DNA from: a virus
IMG/VR virus record: IMGVR_UViG_3300033182_001235
Coordinates: 1-43,818 of that record
Strand: one strand, 5' to 3'
DNA length: 43,818 nt
In this document: piece by piece, positions 25,401 through 32,175 of the stretch
Layout of the letters: every line of letters starts with the position of its first letter
Position numbering within the stretch: the first letter of the stretch is position 1
The notes under the pieces: model-generated
What the model was told of the DNA's origin: nothing
The model's input: the letters and a program-made list of their open reading frames with translations, nothing else
The model's database searches: none
Program-made: the position numbers and the translations under genes

Positions 25401-26600
25401 ATATTGTGTTGTTGTTGGAGTTGTACCTACTGGCGGTGTTTGACCTTGTTTAACAATGTAACGTTTTGCACCGTACTTAACAACGTCACCAGCGGAATAA
25501 CTTGTGCCGCTATCCCATGTACTTCTTTCGTTGTATGATGTTGCAAAAATATCCCAACTGTTTGTATTTGTTGGATTAACTCCTGTTGAATCATTTTTAG
25601 CAATATATAAGTAACCACCATATCTTATAATATCTTGTAAGTAATATGATTCACTTGCATTCCATTCGCCTCTCCAACCAGAGCCAGCGGCAACAAGTGC
25701 CCAATAAGCAGAACTTTCACTAATAGTGATTGTTGACCAATCACCGTCAGTTGCTTGTTCTGTCATGTCTGCATGGTTATGGCAGTACCAATAAAGTGTA
25801 TCTGGTGCACTTTGAGCAACAGTAATTCTTACTTCTCTTGTAGTTGCGGCATTAAAGCCTACAAGATATTCTGTTTTGCCAATTTGTAATTGGCCATCAA
25901 GATAATATTCAACACCTTCTTCGTAACTTATACCGCCTGCGTGTGTACCGTTACCTGTTTTAGAAAATAGGATTGGATGACCGGTGTTTGTTCCGTTGTC
26001 TTGATTAAAAATGTATGTATTTCCTTCTGTGAACGCAAGATCTGGTGCTTGTGTTCCATCAACGAAATATCTGTTTCCGCCAGTACCGCCAAGTGTATCA
26101 ACATTTACTGTGATAGCATAAGTTGTTGTTGACGCTGTACCACTCGGTTTATTACCGCCAGTTGTATGTTGGATGTTTAAGTATAGTGAATTACCATAAG
26201 TAACAAGGTTACCAATGTTATATTCTGTGGTATTGTCATATTCACCGTCGTATTCAATACCTGAAATATATAAGGTAGCATCAGCAGATGTAGATGTTTC
26301 AAAGTCAGCGCCGGAAGTATGTCCTTGGGTAACAATATAGACATTTGACTTGTACTTAACAACGTCGCCTCGTTTGTAATCTGTTCCTGTTTGCCAATCA
26401 CCTTTCCAATCAGTACCGCCTGCCATCTTTTCAAGTTTATTACTTGTAAGATCTGCTTCTACTGACGAAGATGTGTGATTTTCTTTAACTACATAAGAAA
26501 TGCCGCCATGCAGTACTACATCGTCCTTGACGTACGAATAGCCGGTGTTCCAAGCACCTCTCCACTTAAATTTGATTCTACCTAAATTAAAATCTGCCAT
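19434..26600 (-). CDS. Giant modular tail fibre B with inserted cupredoxin-like domain (2388 aa)
   Basis: A paralogue of fibres A and C, but far longer. Residues 10-512 carry seven carbohydrate-binding-like modules; the third is interrupted by a cupredoxin-like domain (about 160-295, ligands H208, C273, H276, M279). A beta-helix follows (YFVSPQGNDANDGRTP onward), then a propeller-like section with its own extra inserts. The shared core (FREAFSQVRMTGHDFLD, GRATLSSEEFDLTGLNELQ) is split by an inserted helical segment of about 165 residues. An RYNTT module, an IPT/TIG-like domain and two cadherin/Ig-like repeats (GATDPDGDTIVYSIES) come next. The end is a kelch-like section starting INRGYMAGGYKSSVPW. 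AAGGATGGG precedes the ATG. Probable virion fibre of the distal tail. Confidence 0.85.
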   Translation of the reverse strand: MADFNLGRIKFKWRGAWNTGYSYVKDDVVLHGGISYVVKENHTSSSVEADLTSNKLEKMAGGTDWKGDWQTGTDYKRGDVVKYKSNVYIVTQGHTSGADFETSTSADATLYISGIEYDGEYDNTTEYNIGNLVTYGNSLYLNIQHTTGGNKPSGTASTTTYAITVNVDTLGGTGGNRYFVDGTQAPDLAFTEGNTYIFNQDNGTNTGHPILFSKTGNGTHAGGISYEEGVEYYLDGQLQIGKTEYLVGFNAATTREVRITVAQSAPDTLYWYCHNHADMTEQATDGDWSTITISESSAYWALVAAGSGWRGEWNASESYYLQDIIRYGGYLYIAKNDSTGVNPTNTNSWDIFATSYNERSTWDSGTSYSAGDVVKYGAKRYIVKQGQTPPVGTTPTTTQYYDVFVEAFEYRGVWDENAGIYYPGDIVLEGGRLYEAQVVHTPTLSNNPSDPASGGGIWSTFLPGMNWKGQWDVAVTYYADDVVEYNLSSYIALRETIGDTPNVSPSDWNLVAQGDASTITTTRGDIIVRGTVGNIRLPVGPAGSYLYSDGTDVKWGNQTPQQDYFVSPQGNDANDGRTPATAWRTIRHACDQTFNRGQSIIQIASGTYEEQCPIRIGRGVVVEGGGLGAVDVQPDTTNDNGYGVGISDDGSTPNANSYVFLMNNGARLRNIVFRNFSTGSVQASLDPGTGPDDTSVWVTSQSPYVQNCTNFTPGGTGMKIDGGLHNGGYKSMVANDWTQVNSDGIGIHALNDGRSELVSVFTYYCAVGYLAESGGKIRSVNGSSAYGEIGVKANGFSQAEDPLTGNIRLETQELDAIQEIQHNVTFKNSYKDTTGDVFAVGHTNPTWSGSGETGFSNTDSYMYLARWTGNAFDWQETIGEPTNDNVGFPGELLAITEDEAGGYYAVGRIYQSSQYKGFVVKFTRLGEVNWQKTLANCTTITSVTHDGAQGLYVAGNHATQGVTLTKISNGGVVQWSKTLNYDDSTVNSISAVALDYGRESLSSTVTYESEGDASLEGKIFLAFDDNTANQTGIAIYDSNGNYQKSYHLGDFTMMDMKFDNTGEDGLYFVTCGQFVRDVISYVFPLEQLTYASGTSSTVALVNVGGGQGGSTRISMNTGGATLDQNADIIAGYNLYSSGGGVATVVANQGVSGNVQNIDVNITSGSFQNGETVEMRSPSTLTQYNNPIVARIRISDGDIAWQKQYATLKEGYYTRVTPLGDEIYAVGAVETSAGSGIYNGLISSFDSRGVHAFSRELSDDGSGVVLRSVDIDGVNLIMAGQANGNNAGYFNFSRTGGSFGTLDDSSGSYQYITVSPTIEDDTILDYVFHDMDPADATLTLTETNGIVETAPENKVLNIQATRSGFASIGTGISFAVNGLERGIKDGSVAFIDNDPETYFIIGVSNYTAPTIADGNSPSAYALLNANKTFLQDEVIGWINYQIANNISPFTTSFTYDQTLCRRDVGLIVDAVLHDLDFDTNGESVEAGYKYYENSSALYAITTQKAETVASIGYLKTIIANVINETAPAATYSATPQVTDPGLTAEAGTDTTAQNLVQIVIDIINIGKTAAPAKTNYGSANIALDPKIPSNKTPDEGARIVFREAFSQVRMTGHDFLDIGTGGFADTNYPVIIKADYTQQPSQEFETVSEGGGRVFYVTTDQDGNFRVGDYFKVEQATGRATLSSEEFDLTGLNELQLGSITAGKQGATINEFSTDPNLTDVSDNSVPTEGAVYKFVKSGFMGTDAMVLARGTNTQRPTETIEGMLRYNTTLKTIEFYDGTEWAVSGGAGLSIVSVTPNIFDPDVNTTIEILGDKFTDPTTVVIGGITVPISQVTFVSEQELQIQTGVGTFSALAADRYNIELTASNGSKTTLPRGIEVDNAPAPSTPAGSLGSFQESTAFSQTVGATDPDGDTIVYSIESDPGSLFTENGGPLTINSGTGAITGTLPSVPSTTTFNFTVRFASQGEYGSVYTDVAYSIEVLQNTAPTITSPTAGTTPGGDDGTTTDSTYGTTSIQLTANEPDPGQTLTYTVTSDPDNIFGNGLSLNSGSGLISGTINHSWLNRAYSRTATVEITATDDAAFPASDSVSFNITGRTTWRYRTLINRGYMAGGYKSSVPWSNVNRTNHSNDTTSNLGNIMSQPGTYMDGGFSDVTGWTWGNDPSYPTNSNRGWAFNMTNDTSKGFNNGNLNMSTGRNDHGVSNEDTSKTVITGGGSANTDIMTHSTETMRTNVNNSSLSSDYLGAAWSETAGYHWNGTHRKISFSTESWSGMFGTQGTHSKGLTSKYGYYYIGPPNNSRNLEKVNTSNDSSIGTIGNYPNGQNTQGEHNMQMGQDAGYSIGMWQGSVGQANDSWKLTYSNDSFSNGNSGQSALQPKGQPGCSSGATFSTGI
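19437..20290 (-). other. Kelch-like C-terminal section of fibre B (bases 19437-20290)
   Basis: Coordinates run from the segment's 5' end on the minus strand to its 3' end; the interval is 19437 to 20290. It begins RGYMAGGYKSSVPW and repeats short units of G, aromatic, T/N and S (for example TGWTWGNDPSYPT, GAAWSETAGYHW, GYYYIGPPNNS). Fibres A and C end instead in a compact GDNVRF-type beta domain, so B has exchanged its C-terminal end. Confidence 0.5.
21880..22385 (-). other. Helical insertion splitting the shared core of fibre B
   Basis: Between the strand FIIGVSNY and the block LDPKIPSNKTPDEG, fibre B carries about 165 extra residues that are largely helical (ALLNANKTFLQDEVIGWINY, RRDVGLIVDAVLHDLDF, NLVQIVIDIINIGKT). 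Fibres A and C have only about ten residues at this point. Boundaries are approximate. Confidence 0.6.
24574..24674 (-). repeat. Tract nearly identical to fibre C (39881-39981)
   Basis: By eye, 98 of 101 bases match 39881-39981, with a run of 63 identical bases, while flanking sequence of fibres B and C differs at many synonymous sites. The equivalent part of fibre A (about 9034-9134) differs at roughly a quarter of positions. Likely a recent recombination or gene-conversion tract. Confidence 0.7.
25065..26573 (-). repeat. Seven carbohydrate-binding-like modules in fibre B, one interrupted
   Basis: The modules start at the aromatic pairs FKWRGAW, WKGDW, YDGEY, WRGEW, RSTW, YRGVW and WKGQW, each followed by Y..GD(V/I)V-type strands. 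The third is split by the cupredoxin-like domain at 25716-26123. Confidence 0.7.
25716..26123 (-). other. Cupredoxin-like domain inside fibre B
   Basis: Residues about 160-295. Features are NRYFVDGTQAPDLAFTEG, TYIFNQDNGTNTGHPILF with H208, and YWYCHNHADM with C273, H276 and M279. The His...CxxHxxM set has amicyanin-like type I copper spacing. The domain sits in a loop of the third carbohydrate-binding-like module. Confidence 0.65.
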
Positions 26601-26617
26601 GTTTTGTTACCCATCCT

Positions 26618-26627
26618 TATTTATTTA
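26618..26627 (-). promoter_or_regulatory. Possible late promoter AATAAATAA-type box for fibre B
   Basis: The minus strand has AAATAAATAAATAA at 26617-26630, ending just before the AAGGATGGG ribosome site of fibre B and overlapping the stop of 26625-26999. It resembles the late box but lacks the final C and is low complexity. Confidence 0.35.
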
Positions 26628-26999
26628 TTTTGGCTCCGTGTAGGCATAATCCTCATTGAATCGTACAATAAGATCGCCGTCGTCGTTGATAAAATAAAAC
26701 TGTTCTCTTCCACTAAACTTATATTGATCATATAAGGTATTGGTGTTTGGTTTACCAGTTGCATGATTATAGTTATCAAAACTGTAAGTTACACCTTCCC
26801 ACGTGGTGCTTCCAGCGTCTTTGCTTAATTGAATTGCAGTTCCTCTATCAATCATGTCAAACTTTGTGTAAATTAGCATACCGTCATCATCGACAGTTAA
26901 TGCATGAAATGAATCTTCTCGTGTGCCAGCATATTCACCGCCGCCGCCTCCGCCGCCGGAACCGCTTAAATCTGCTATAATTCGAGCATTGCTGGTCAT
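26625..26999 (-). CDS. Small fibre-cassette protein, paralogue of 10639-10875 and 41295-41555
   Basis: A 124-residue protein, longer than its two paralogues. A glycine run (about 14-21) is followed by the family pattern: TREDSFHALTVDDDGMLIYTKFD near the N-terminus and FYFINDDGDLIVRFNEDY at the C-terminus. The central portion (GSTTWEGVTYSFDNYNHATGKPNT) is extra. It is encoded immediately before giant fibre B, as the two relatives are before fibres A and C. Function unknown; a fibre-partner role is inferred. GGAG precedes the ATG, with a late-promoter box at 27027-27036. Confidence 0.7.
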   Translation of the reverse strand: MTSNARIIADLSGSGGGGGGGEYAGTREDSFHALTVDDDGMLIYTKFDMIDRGTAIQLSKDAGSTTWEGVTYSFDNYNHATGKPNTNTLYDQYKFSGREQFYFINDDGDLIVRFNEDYAYTEPK

Positions 27000-27026
27000 A
27001 ATCGTGTCTCCAAATTAATGTTACAA

Positions 27027-27036
27027 GTATTTATGC
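27027..27036 (-). promoter_or_regulatory. T4-type late promoter GCATAAATAC
   Basis: The minus strand reads GCATAAATAC, adjacent to the stop codon of the subtilisin-like gene and 27 bases before the ATG at 26999. It differs from TATAAATA at one base. Confidence 0.62.
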
Positions 27037-28590
27037 TTAACTGGAAAATCTAATACCACCAGCGAATCTTTGGGGATAACCGCTTGTAAATGGTGTTTGC
27101 AAGTACTTGTTCGGCCCTCCTTGTAACGCATAATAGTTTACATAATCAGTAGCAGGAGTTCCGGTTGTAGGATCATATAATCTTCCTTCAGCGGCTTGTT
27201 CTTCTAACCATGCTCTAACATCTTCTTGTGTATAATTTGGTCTTGCTTGAAGTAACGTAGCAACTACTCCTGCTACATTAGGACTGGCCATTGACGTTCC
27301 TTGTAATTTTCTAATTTTAAAATTAGAATCGTCTGGATGATTTGCTGTATTTGAACTTAGCGTAGCACCAACTGGGATTGCACTTTGTACAGCATATCCA
27401 GGTGCATAAATGTCTGTCCTTGGACCAGTAGTTGAGAAGTTTGTTTGACGTTCTTCGCCGGATTGGTATTGGTAATCAATGGCACCAACAGCAATAACAT
27501 TTGATGATGCACTTGGAGTTGAACCTCTATGATAATAGCGAGTACCAAATACAGAACTGGTCCAATAATTGTTATAATCAGCCCCTCCAACTACATCTTG
27601 TTTGTGATAATCGTTTCCTGCCGCGCCAACGAGAATAATGCCAGCGGCAATACAATCTTCAATATCTGAATCTACAGAAGTAACTCGTGTAGGATGAGTA
27701 TAAGCAGTCAATGAACTGTTTAAGTTTCCAGCACTGATCATTCCGTATTGGTTTTGTATTGTAGTTCCAGTCCAACCTGTGCCTCTATGGTTTCCGCCAG
27801 TAATATTTGTATATTCTCCATAGTATCCCCAACTCATATTAACTACTGTAGGACGTCCTGTTCCTTTAAGGTTATGCCACCCTCGGATCATGTTAAAACT
27901 TGCACTAACACCAAACGCATCTGTGTCAAAAATCTTAATAGCATAAATGTCTGAGTTGTTTGCCCACCCATAATATTTTCCTGCTGTTGTTCCTGCACAG
28001 TGGGTACCATGGCCATATTGATCTGTATAGTGGCTTCCACCTTGTGTATAAGTTCCGCTTAGTCCGCTTGCACTGGGCCAATCAATTTGTTTTAATCTAC
28101 TTGCACTGCTATCTCGTGTGTTCCATTCGGGATGACCAACTTCTATTCCGCTGTCTTGAATTACTACATCAACTCCTGTGCCGTCAAGACTGTATGCATG
28201 GGTATAGTTTGTTGTAGTACCGCCAGCATATCTTGATGTTAATGATGTACATTCTGCAAAGGCCCACGGGTAATCAGTGTTATCTACTGTGTTATCTCTG
28301 TTGTGATTTCTTGTTGGTTCAATAACACTTGGTAAGGGAATAAAACCGTTTTCTTGTTTTGATCCCCAACGTACATCTCTTACACGAGGATCATTTTTTA
28401 GTGTTTCTGCCTCTGCTTGTGTAAGAACAAAGTCAAAATTTGAAATAGAATCAGTTTTTTCGTTGTGCAGTGTAACATTACGAGCAGGAATTGCATCACT
28501 ACCAAATGCGGTTGTCATGTTATCTAAAAACTGGTCAGCATTTACACCTTTGTATAATGTTACTACTGCACGTTTTTCTTCCGCACTCAT
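27037..28590 (-). CDS. Subtilisin-like serine protease (S8 family)
   Basis: A 517-residue protein with a complete S8 active site: Asp146 in VVIQDSGIE, His194 in YGHGTHCAGT, Asn326 (oxyanion hole) in VGAAGN and Ser433 in GTSMASPNVAGV. Residues about 5-78 resemble an I9-type propeptide (FVLTQAEAETLKNDPRVRDVRW), which normally folds and then inhibits the enzyme. There is no signal peptide. It is encoded between two fibre genes, 8 bases after the 967-residue fibre, with a strong TATAGGAG site, so it is probably made late and may be virion-associated, either maturing fibres or degrading host-surface protein (inference). It is not the T4-type prohead protease. Confidence 0.92.
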   Translation of the reverse strand: MSAEEKRAVVTLYKGVNADQFLDNMTTAFGSDAIPARNVTLHNEKTDSISNFDFVLTQAEAETLKNDPRVRDVRWGSKQENGFIPLPSVIEPTRNHNRDNTVDNTDYPWAFAECTSLTSRYAGGTTTNYTHAYSLDGTGVDVVIQDSGIEVGHPEWNTRDSSASRLKQIDWPSASGLSGTYTQGGSHYTDQYGHGTHCAGTTAGKYYGWANNSDIYAIKIFDTDAFGVSASFNMIRGWHNLKGTGRPTVVNMSWGYYGEYTNITGGNHRGTGWTGTTIQNQYGMISAGNLNSSLTAYTHPTRVTSVDSDIEDCIAAGIILVGAAGNDYHKQDVVGGADYNNYWTSSVFGTRYYHRGSTPSASSNVIAVGAIDYQYQSGEERQTNFSTTGPRTDIYAPGYAVQSAIPVGATLSSNTANHPDDSNFKIRKLQGTSMASPNVAGVVATLLQARPNYTQEDVRAWLEEQAAEGRLYDPTTGTPATDYVNYYALQGGPNKYLQTPFTSGYPQRFAGGIRFSS

Positions 28591-28598
28591 GTTATCTC

Positions 28599-28925
28599 CT
28601 ATACAATATTAATTGTGCCAACCATTGCCGCATGTAGCGAACATTGGTAATAAAGTGTTGACGGTGCACCCATCGGCACTGTAAATATTGTTTTATTTCC
28701 ACTAATAGTTCCATTATTTGTTACACCGTCTGTGTATTGGTTTCCTGTTCCTGTGCCAGGCGTTGTTTTAATATAAAAAGGATGCGAGTTTCCTGTGGTG
28801 TTATTAAACACATAAGTAAATCCTTTATACAAATACAAATCTGGATCATTTGCAGTTGACGGGAAACCCGGGCCGTCGAATGTGTAATCAGTAGTACCGT
28901 TCATGCCAATACTCCATTCAATTAC
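28599..28925 (-). other. C-terminal cupredoxin-like domain of the 967-residue fibre
   Basis: About 108 residues: DLYLYKGFTYVFNNT, then SHPFYI (H907) and LYYQCSLHAAMVGTINIV with C954, H957 and M960. The ligand order and the CxxHxxM spacing fit an amicyanin-like type I copper site. It is the last domain of the protein. Confidence 0.68.
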
Positions 28926-31502
28926 TGGACCGCTTGATGGTACAAAGTTTGATCCATCATAATATAGCATATCTCCTGATGCAAGACCGGTTGTGTCTAC
29001 ATCTGATAATTCATTAAGTTGTGTTGCCGCTGATGTATTAATTGTTACACTGTCGCCAGTGGCATCAGTTGTAATTGTAATACCTGTACCAGCAACAAAT
29101 GTTAATGTGTCATTTGCTGTATCTGCCGCAACATTAGATTGTCCGCTTACTGCTATAGTTCCAAATGCATTATTGCCTGTAGCACTAATTGTTATAGTTC
29201 CTTCAGCATCACTTGTTGTTGTTACATTTGATCCGCCAACAATCTTAATACTTTCACCAGGATTAATTGTTTGTAGTGTACTGTCGTCTGCCGCAATTTG
29301 AATTGTTGTAAATGTATTGCTGTCGACATATCCTTTTGTTGCCGCATCGTTACCTAATGTAGGATGTGCTAAATCTGAAATCTTTTTATTACTTACACTT
29401 ACAACACCTGCTGGACTAAGAATAATATCACTTCCAGATTCAAATGTAGGTACACCTATATTTGTACTTTGAATAACATCAGCATTAACTGTGTCTGCTG
29501 TAATAGTTCCAGTACTTGTAATATCTCCTGCGGTGCCTGTTAGGTTTAAATTTTGTACTAATAATGTGTTTGTGCCGTTGTTCCAACTTAATCCGCTTGA
29601 TGTATTTGCTACTGTAGTGCTTGTAGTTGCATAGTAAGCAAGACGCCCTGCTGTACCTGATGTGACAGTACCAGAACCACCTGCACCTGCACTTGCATTA
29701 ATTGTAATACTATCACTGGTTGGATCTGTTGTAATTGAAATGTTACTACCTGCAACAATAGTTAATGTATCACCTACCGAGTCAGCAACAACATCTCCTT
29801 GGCCGCTAACTGCAACTGTGTTAAAATTATTAGAAGCAGAACTTGTACTAATTGTTACTGTATCGCCAACTACTGATGTTGATATTCCTGTACCGCCTGC
29901 AATAGTTAAGGTATCATTTACTGTGTTGGCATTAGTTGTTCCGCTATCACTTGCAATAGTATACCACTTAGGTGCATCGTTTGCGATTGTAAGTGTATTG
30001 CCTGATACACTTGTAGAAATACCAGTGCCACCTGCAACAGTTAAAGAACTGTTTGTTGCACTTGGTGTTGCTGTTCCACTATCACTTATAAAACTTGTGT
30101 ATTTGTTTGCATTATCAACTGCAAAAGTAACAGTGTCTGTTAAATTGTTTGTAGTAATCGTTATGCCGCTACCTTCTGCAAAAGTTACTGTATCTGCTGA
30201 TGTATCTGCTTGTACTGTGTTCTGACCACTAACAGCAATGTTAGTAAATGCGTTTCCTGAAGATCCGCCGGTATTTGTAATAGTAATAGTATCACCACTA
30301 ATTGCTGTTGAAATACCAGTGCCGCCTACAATGTTAAAAGTGTCTGTAGTTGTATTGGCTGTAGTTGTTCCGCTGTCGCCTGTAAATGTTGTAAACACAT
30401 TTTGTGAACTTGCTACATTACCTGCTTCCCAGTTGCCACTTACACCATTATAAACAAGTGCTTGACCTGTTGTTGGTGTTGTAGCATTTACATCGTTTAA
30501 ATCAGATATGTCAGCGGCGCCAATTCTTAAATCTGCTCGAGCATCTGCTCTTGTGTTTGTAAAGTATAGATTATTAACACCTTCAGTTAAGTTGTCTGTT
30601 GTGTTAATACTGCTTGGCGTAATAAAACTTAAAGTGCCATTACCATCTGTTGATAATACCTGACCAGGACTACCATCTACTACATTCATTTTTTCAATAG
30701 TAATGATACCATTTGGAATTTGACTGTATGCAATTTGTCCTGTTAAATCAAAAAAGTTAGTAGCGGTTCCGCCGCCGCCGGCACCTCCTGTTACTGTAAT
30801 AAATGATAAGTTGCCGTTGCCGTCTGTAGCAAGTACTTGTCCTATTTGACCGTCACTTACTTTAAGTTCTGTAATACCAACTGTGTTTGCTTTTAACTGT
30901 ATATTGTCAGTAGTTCCGGTTACATCGCCGCCTACTGAATAATTTGAAGGATAAGTTACATTACCAAAACTTAAATTTCCGTTTCCATCAGTAGTTAAAA
31001 ATTGTCCCGAACTGCCGTCTGAGAAAGCAAGTTCGTTTAGTGTAACACTGCCTGCTGGAATACTTGCACTTGTAATTGGTGAAAATCCTCTTACGTTAAT
31101 TTCTGATCCGTCAATTGGAGGATTCTGTGTGCTATCTTCTTCAGTAAAACTTAGTACATTGTTGTCAATGATTCTAAAATCTTTGTTGGCTCGCATCTGA
31201 ACACCATTGTTTGTTACAATAATGTCGTTAGCATCAGTTACATTGTTTGTCAACAAAAATTCGTAGGTTGTTCCGTCACCGATAAAATATTCTGTAAAGG
31301 CAAACGGATACGGTCCCATGCTACCCCAAACAGATCCGTTGTAAATTTCCATTACATTTAAATCTGTGTTATAGCGGATTTCACCAGATTCAGGTGCACC
31401 GTTTCTTCCAGATGTTGCTCCTTTTGGTACAACAATTCCTTTGGCTCCTGTAAACCTAATATTTGGGTTAATTTGTCCTGATGATACTCGAGTTCTTGCC
31501 AT
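28599..31502 (-). CDS. Tail-fibre-like structural protein ending in a cupredoxin-like domain (967 aa)
   Basis: The N-terminus carries the recurrent module (FTGAKGIVVPKGATSGR...IRYNTDLNVMEIYNGSVW, 16-60). Three GQ(F/V)L(T/A/S)TDGNG.LSF units follow, then FTNTRADARADLRIG, and seven copies of a beta repeat with the core GGTGISTSV.G(D/N)T(L/V)TI. Residues about 860-967 form a cupredoxin-like domain with H907, C954, H957 and M960 (SHPFYI and YYQCSLHAAMVG). It is the first gene of cassette B, with a CTAAATAC late box and CAAGGA before the ATG. Likely a trimeric fibre or tail protein. Confidence 0.8.
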   Translation of the reverse strand: MARTRVSSGQINPNIRFTGAKGIVVPKGATSGRNGAPESGEIRYNTDLNVMEIYNGSVWGSMGPYPFAFTEYFIGDGTTYEFLLTNNVTDANDIIVTNNGVQMRANKDFRIIDNNVLSFTEEDSTQNPPIDGSEINVRGFSPITSASIPAGSVTLNELAFSDGSSGQFLTTDGNGNLSFGNVTYPSNYSVGGDVTGTTDNIQLKANTVGITELKVSDGQIGQVLATDGNGNLSFITVTGGAGGGGTATNFFDLTGQIAYSQIPNGIITIEKMNVVDGSPGQVLSTDGNGTLSFITPSSINTTDNLTEGVNNLYFTNTRADARADLRIGAADISDLNDVNATTPTTGQALVYNGVSGNWEAGNVASSQNVFTTFTGDSGTTTANTTTDTFNIVGGTGISTAISGDTITITNTGGSSGNAFTNIAVSGQNTVQADTSADTVTFAEGSGITITTNNLTDTVTFAVDNANKYTSFISDSGTATPSATNSSLTVAGGTGISTSVSGNTLTIANDAPKWYTIASDSGTTNANTVNDTLTIAGGTGISTSVVGDTVTISTSSASNNFNTVAVSGQGDVVADSVGDTLTIVAGSNISITTDPTSDSITINASAGAGGSGTVTSGTAGRLAYYATTSTTVANTSSGLSWNNGTNTLLVQNLNLTGTAGDITSTGTITADTVNADVIQSTNIGVPTFESGSDIILSPAGVVSVSNKKISDLAHPTLGNDAATKGYVDSNTFTTIQIAADDSTLQTINPGESIKIVGGSNVTTTSDAEGTITISATGNNAFGTIAVSGQSNVAADTANDTLTFVAGTGITITTDATGDSVTINTSAATQLNELSDVDTTGLASGDMLYYDGSNFVPSSGPVIEWSIGMNGTTDYTFDGPGFPSTANDPDLYLYKGFTYVFNNTTGNSHPFYIKTTPGTGTGNQYTDGVTNNGTISGNKTIFTVPMGAPSTLYYQCSLHAAMVGTINIV
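29030..30410 (-). repeat. Seven copies of a roughly 40-residue beta repeat in the 967-residue fibre
   Basis: Five copies lie in a row (about 29690-30410) and two further on (about 29030-29300). Each contains an SDSGT or VSGQ start, a (D/N)T(L/V)T(I/F) strand, GGTGIST or a variant, and a closing G(D/N)T(I/V)TI strand. Such repeats form elongated beta shafts in phage fibres. Confidence 0.7.
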
Positions 31503-31523
31503 GTATAATTTTCCTTGCTACGT

Positions 31524-31533
31524 GTATTTAGCG
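31524..31533 (-). promoter_or_regulatory. T4-type late promoter CGCTAAATAC
   Basis: The minus strand reads CGCTAAATAC, 21 bases before the ATG at 31502, with CAAGGA between. It lies in the 79-base divergent gap between cassette B and island III. Confidence 0.62.
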
Positions 31534-31570
31534 TGTAATCAAAGATACGATACTGCTTAAAAAAGTAGGA

Positions 31571-31581
31571 TAATTATTAGT
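31571..31581 (+). promoter_or_regulatory. ATG-abutting box TAATTATTAGT
   Basis: TAATTATTAGT ends at the base before the ATG of 31582-32175. It is preceded by GTAGGA, whose distance to the ATG (11 bases) is long for a Shine-Dalgarno. Confidence 0.5.
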
Positions 31582-32175
31582 ATGGAAACATTTATACACG
31601 AGTCAAAGACACCATTAGACGCTGAAACATGCAATGATTTAATTGCACAATTTGAAAAACATTCTTGGTTACAAAAACCAGGAAAAATAGGCATGAAAGA
31701 TAAAATAGAGTTTGGCGTTGAAAAACAATACAAAGCAAGCACTGATATGGGTATAACCGATGATGTTGCAAACTCAGATGCATTTAGGCCTTCAATTATA
31801 AAGTTATTTGAATTTTTGAATATACAAATTACAGAATATAAAGAAAAATACCCGTTTTTAGATGACATTGCTCCATGGGGTATGCGTGAAAAATTTAATA
31901 TACAACGATATAAACCCGGTGAAGGTTATTATGCATGGCATAGCGAATATCATCCTCACATAGACCTTGTTGATAGAAGAGTTCTTGCTTGGATGGTTTA
32001 CTTAAATGATGTTGAAAATGCTGGAACGGAATTTTATGGTTTAGGAAAAATACAAGCCAAACAAGGTAGTTGTGCTATATGGCCTGCATACTGGACTCAT
32101 ACACATCGTGGAATTGTTTCTGTAACTCAGACAAAATACATTGCAACTGGTTGGTACAGTTTTTTAGAGATTTAA
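31582..32175 (+). CDS. Prolyl 4-hydroxylase-like 2OG-Fe(II) oxygenase
   Basis: A 197-residue P4H-type protein: GYYAWHSEYHP (HxE metal site), RRVLAWMVYLNDVENAGTEF, AKQGSCAIWPAYWTHTHRG (distal His) and TKYIATGW (2OG-binding Lys). It is closest to 3491-4087 on the other side of the window. It is transcribed alone toward, and overlapping by 12 bases, the convergent oxygenase gene 32164-32766. The start is fused to the TAATTATTAGT box. Confidence 0.87.
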   Translation: METFIHESKTPLDAETCNDLIAQFEKHSWLQKPGKIGMKDKIEFGVEKQYKASTDMGITDDVANSDAFRPSIIKLFEFLNIQITEYKEKYPFLDDIAPWGMREKFNIQRYKPGEGYYAWHSEYHPHIDLVDRRVLAWMVYLNDVENAGTEFYGLGKIQAKQGSCAIWPAYWTHTHRGIVSVTQTKYIATGWYSFLEI

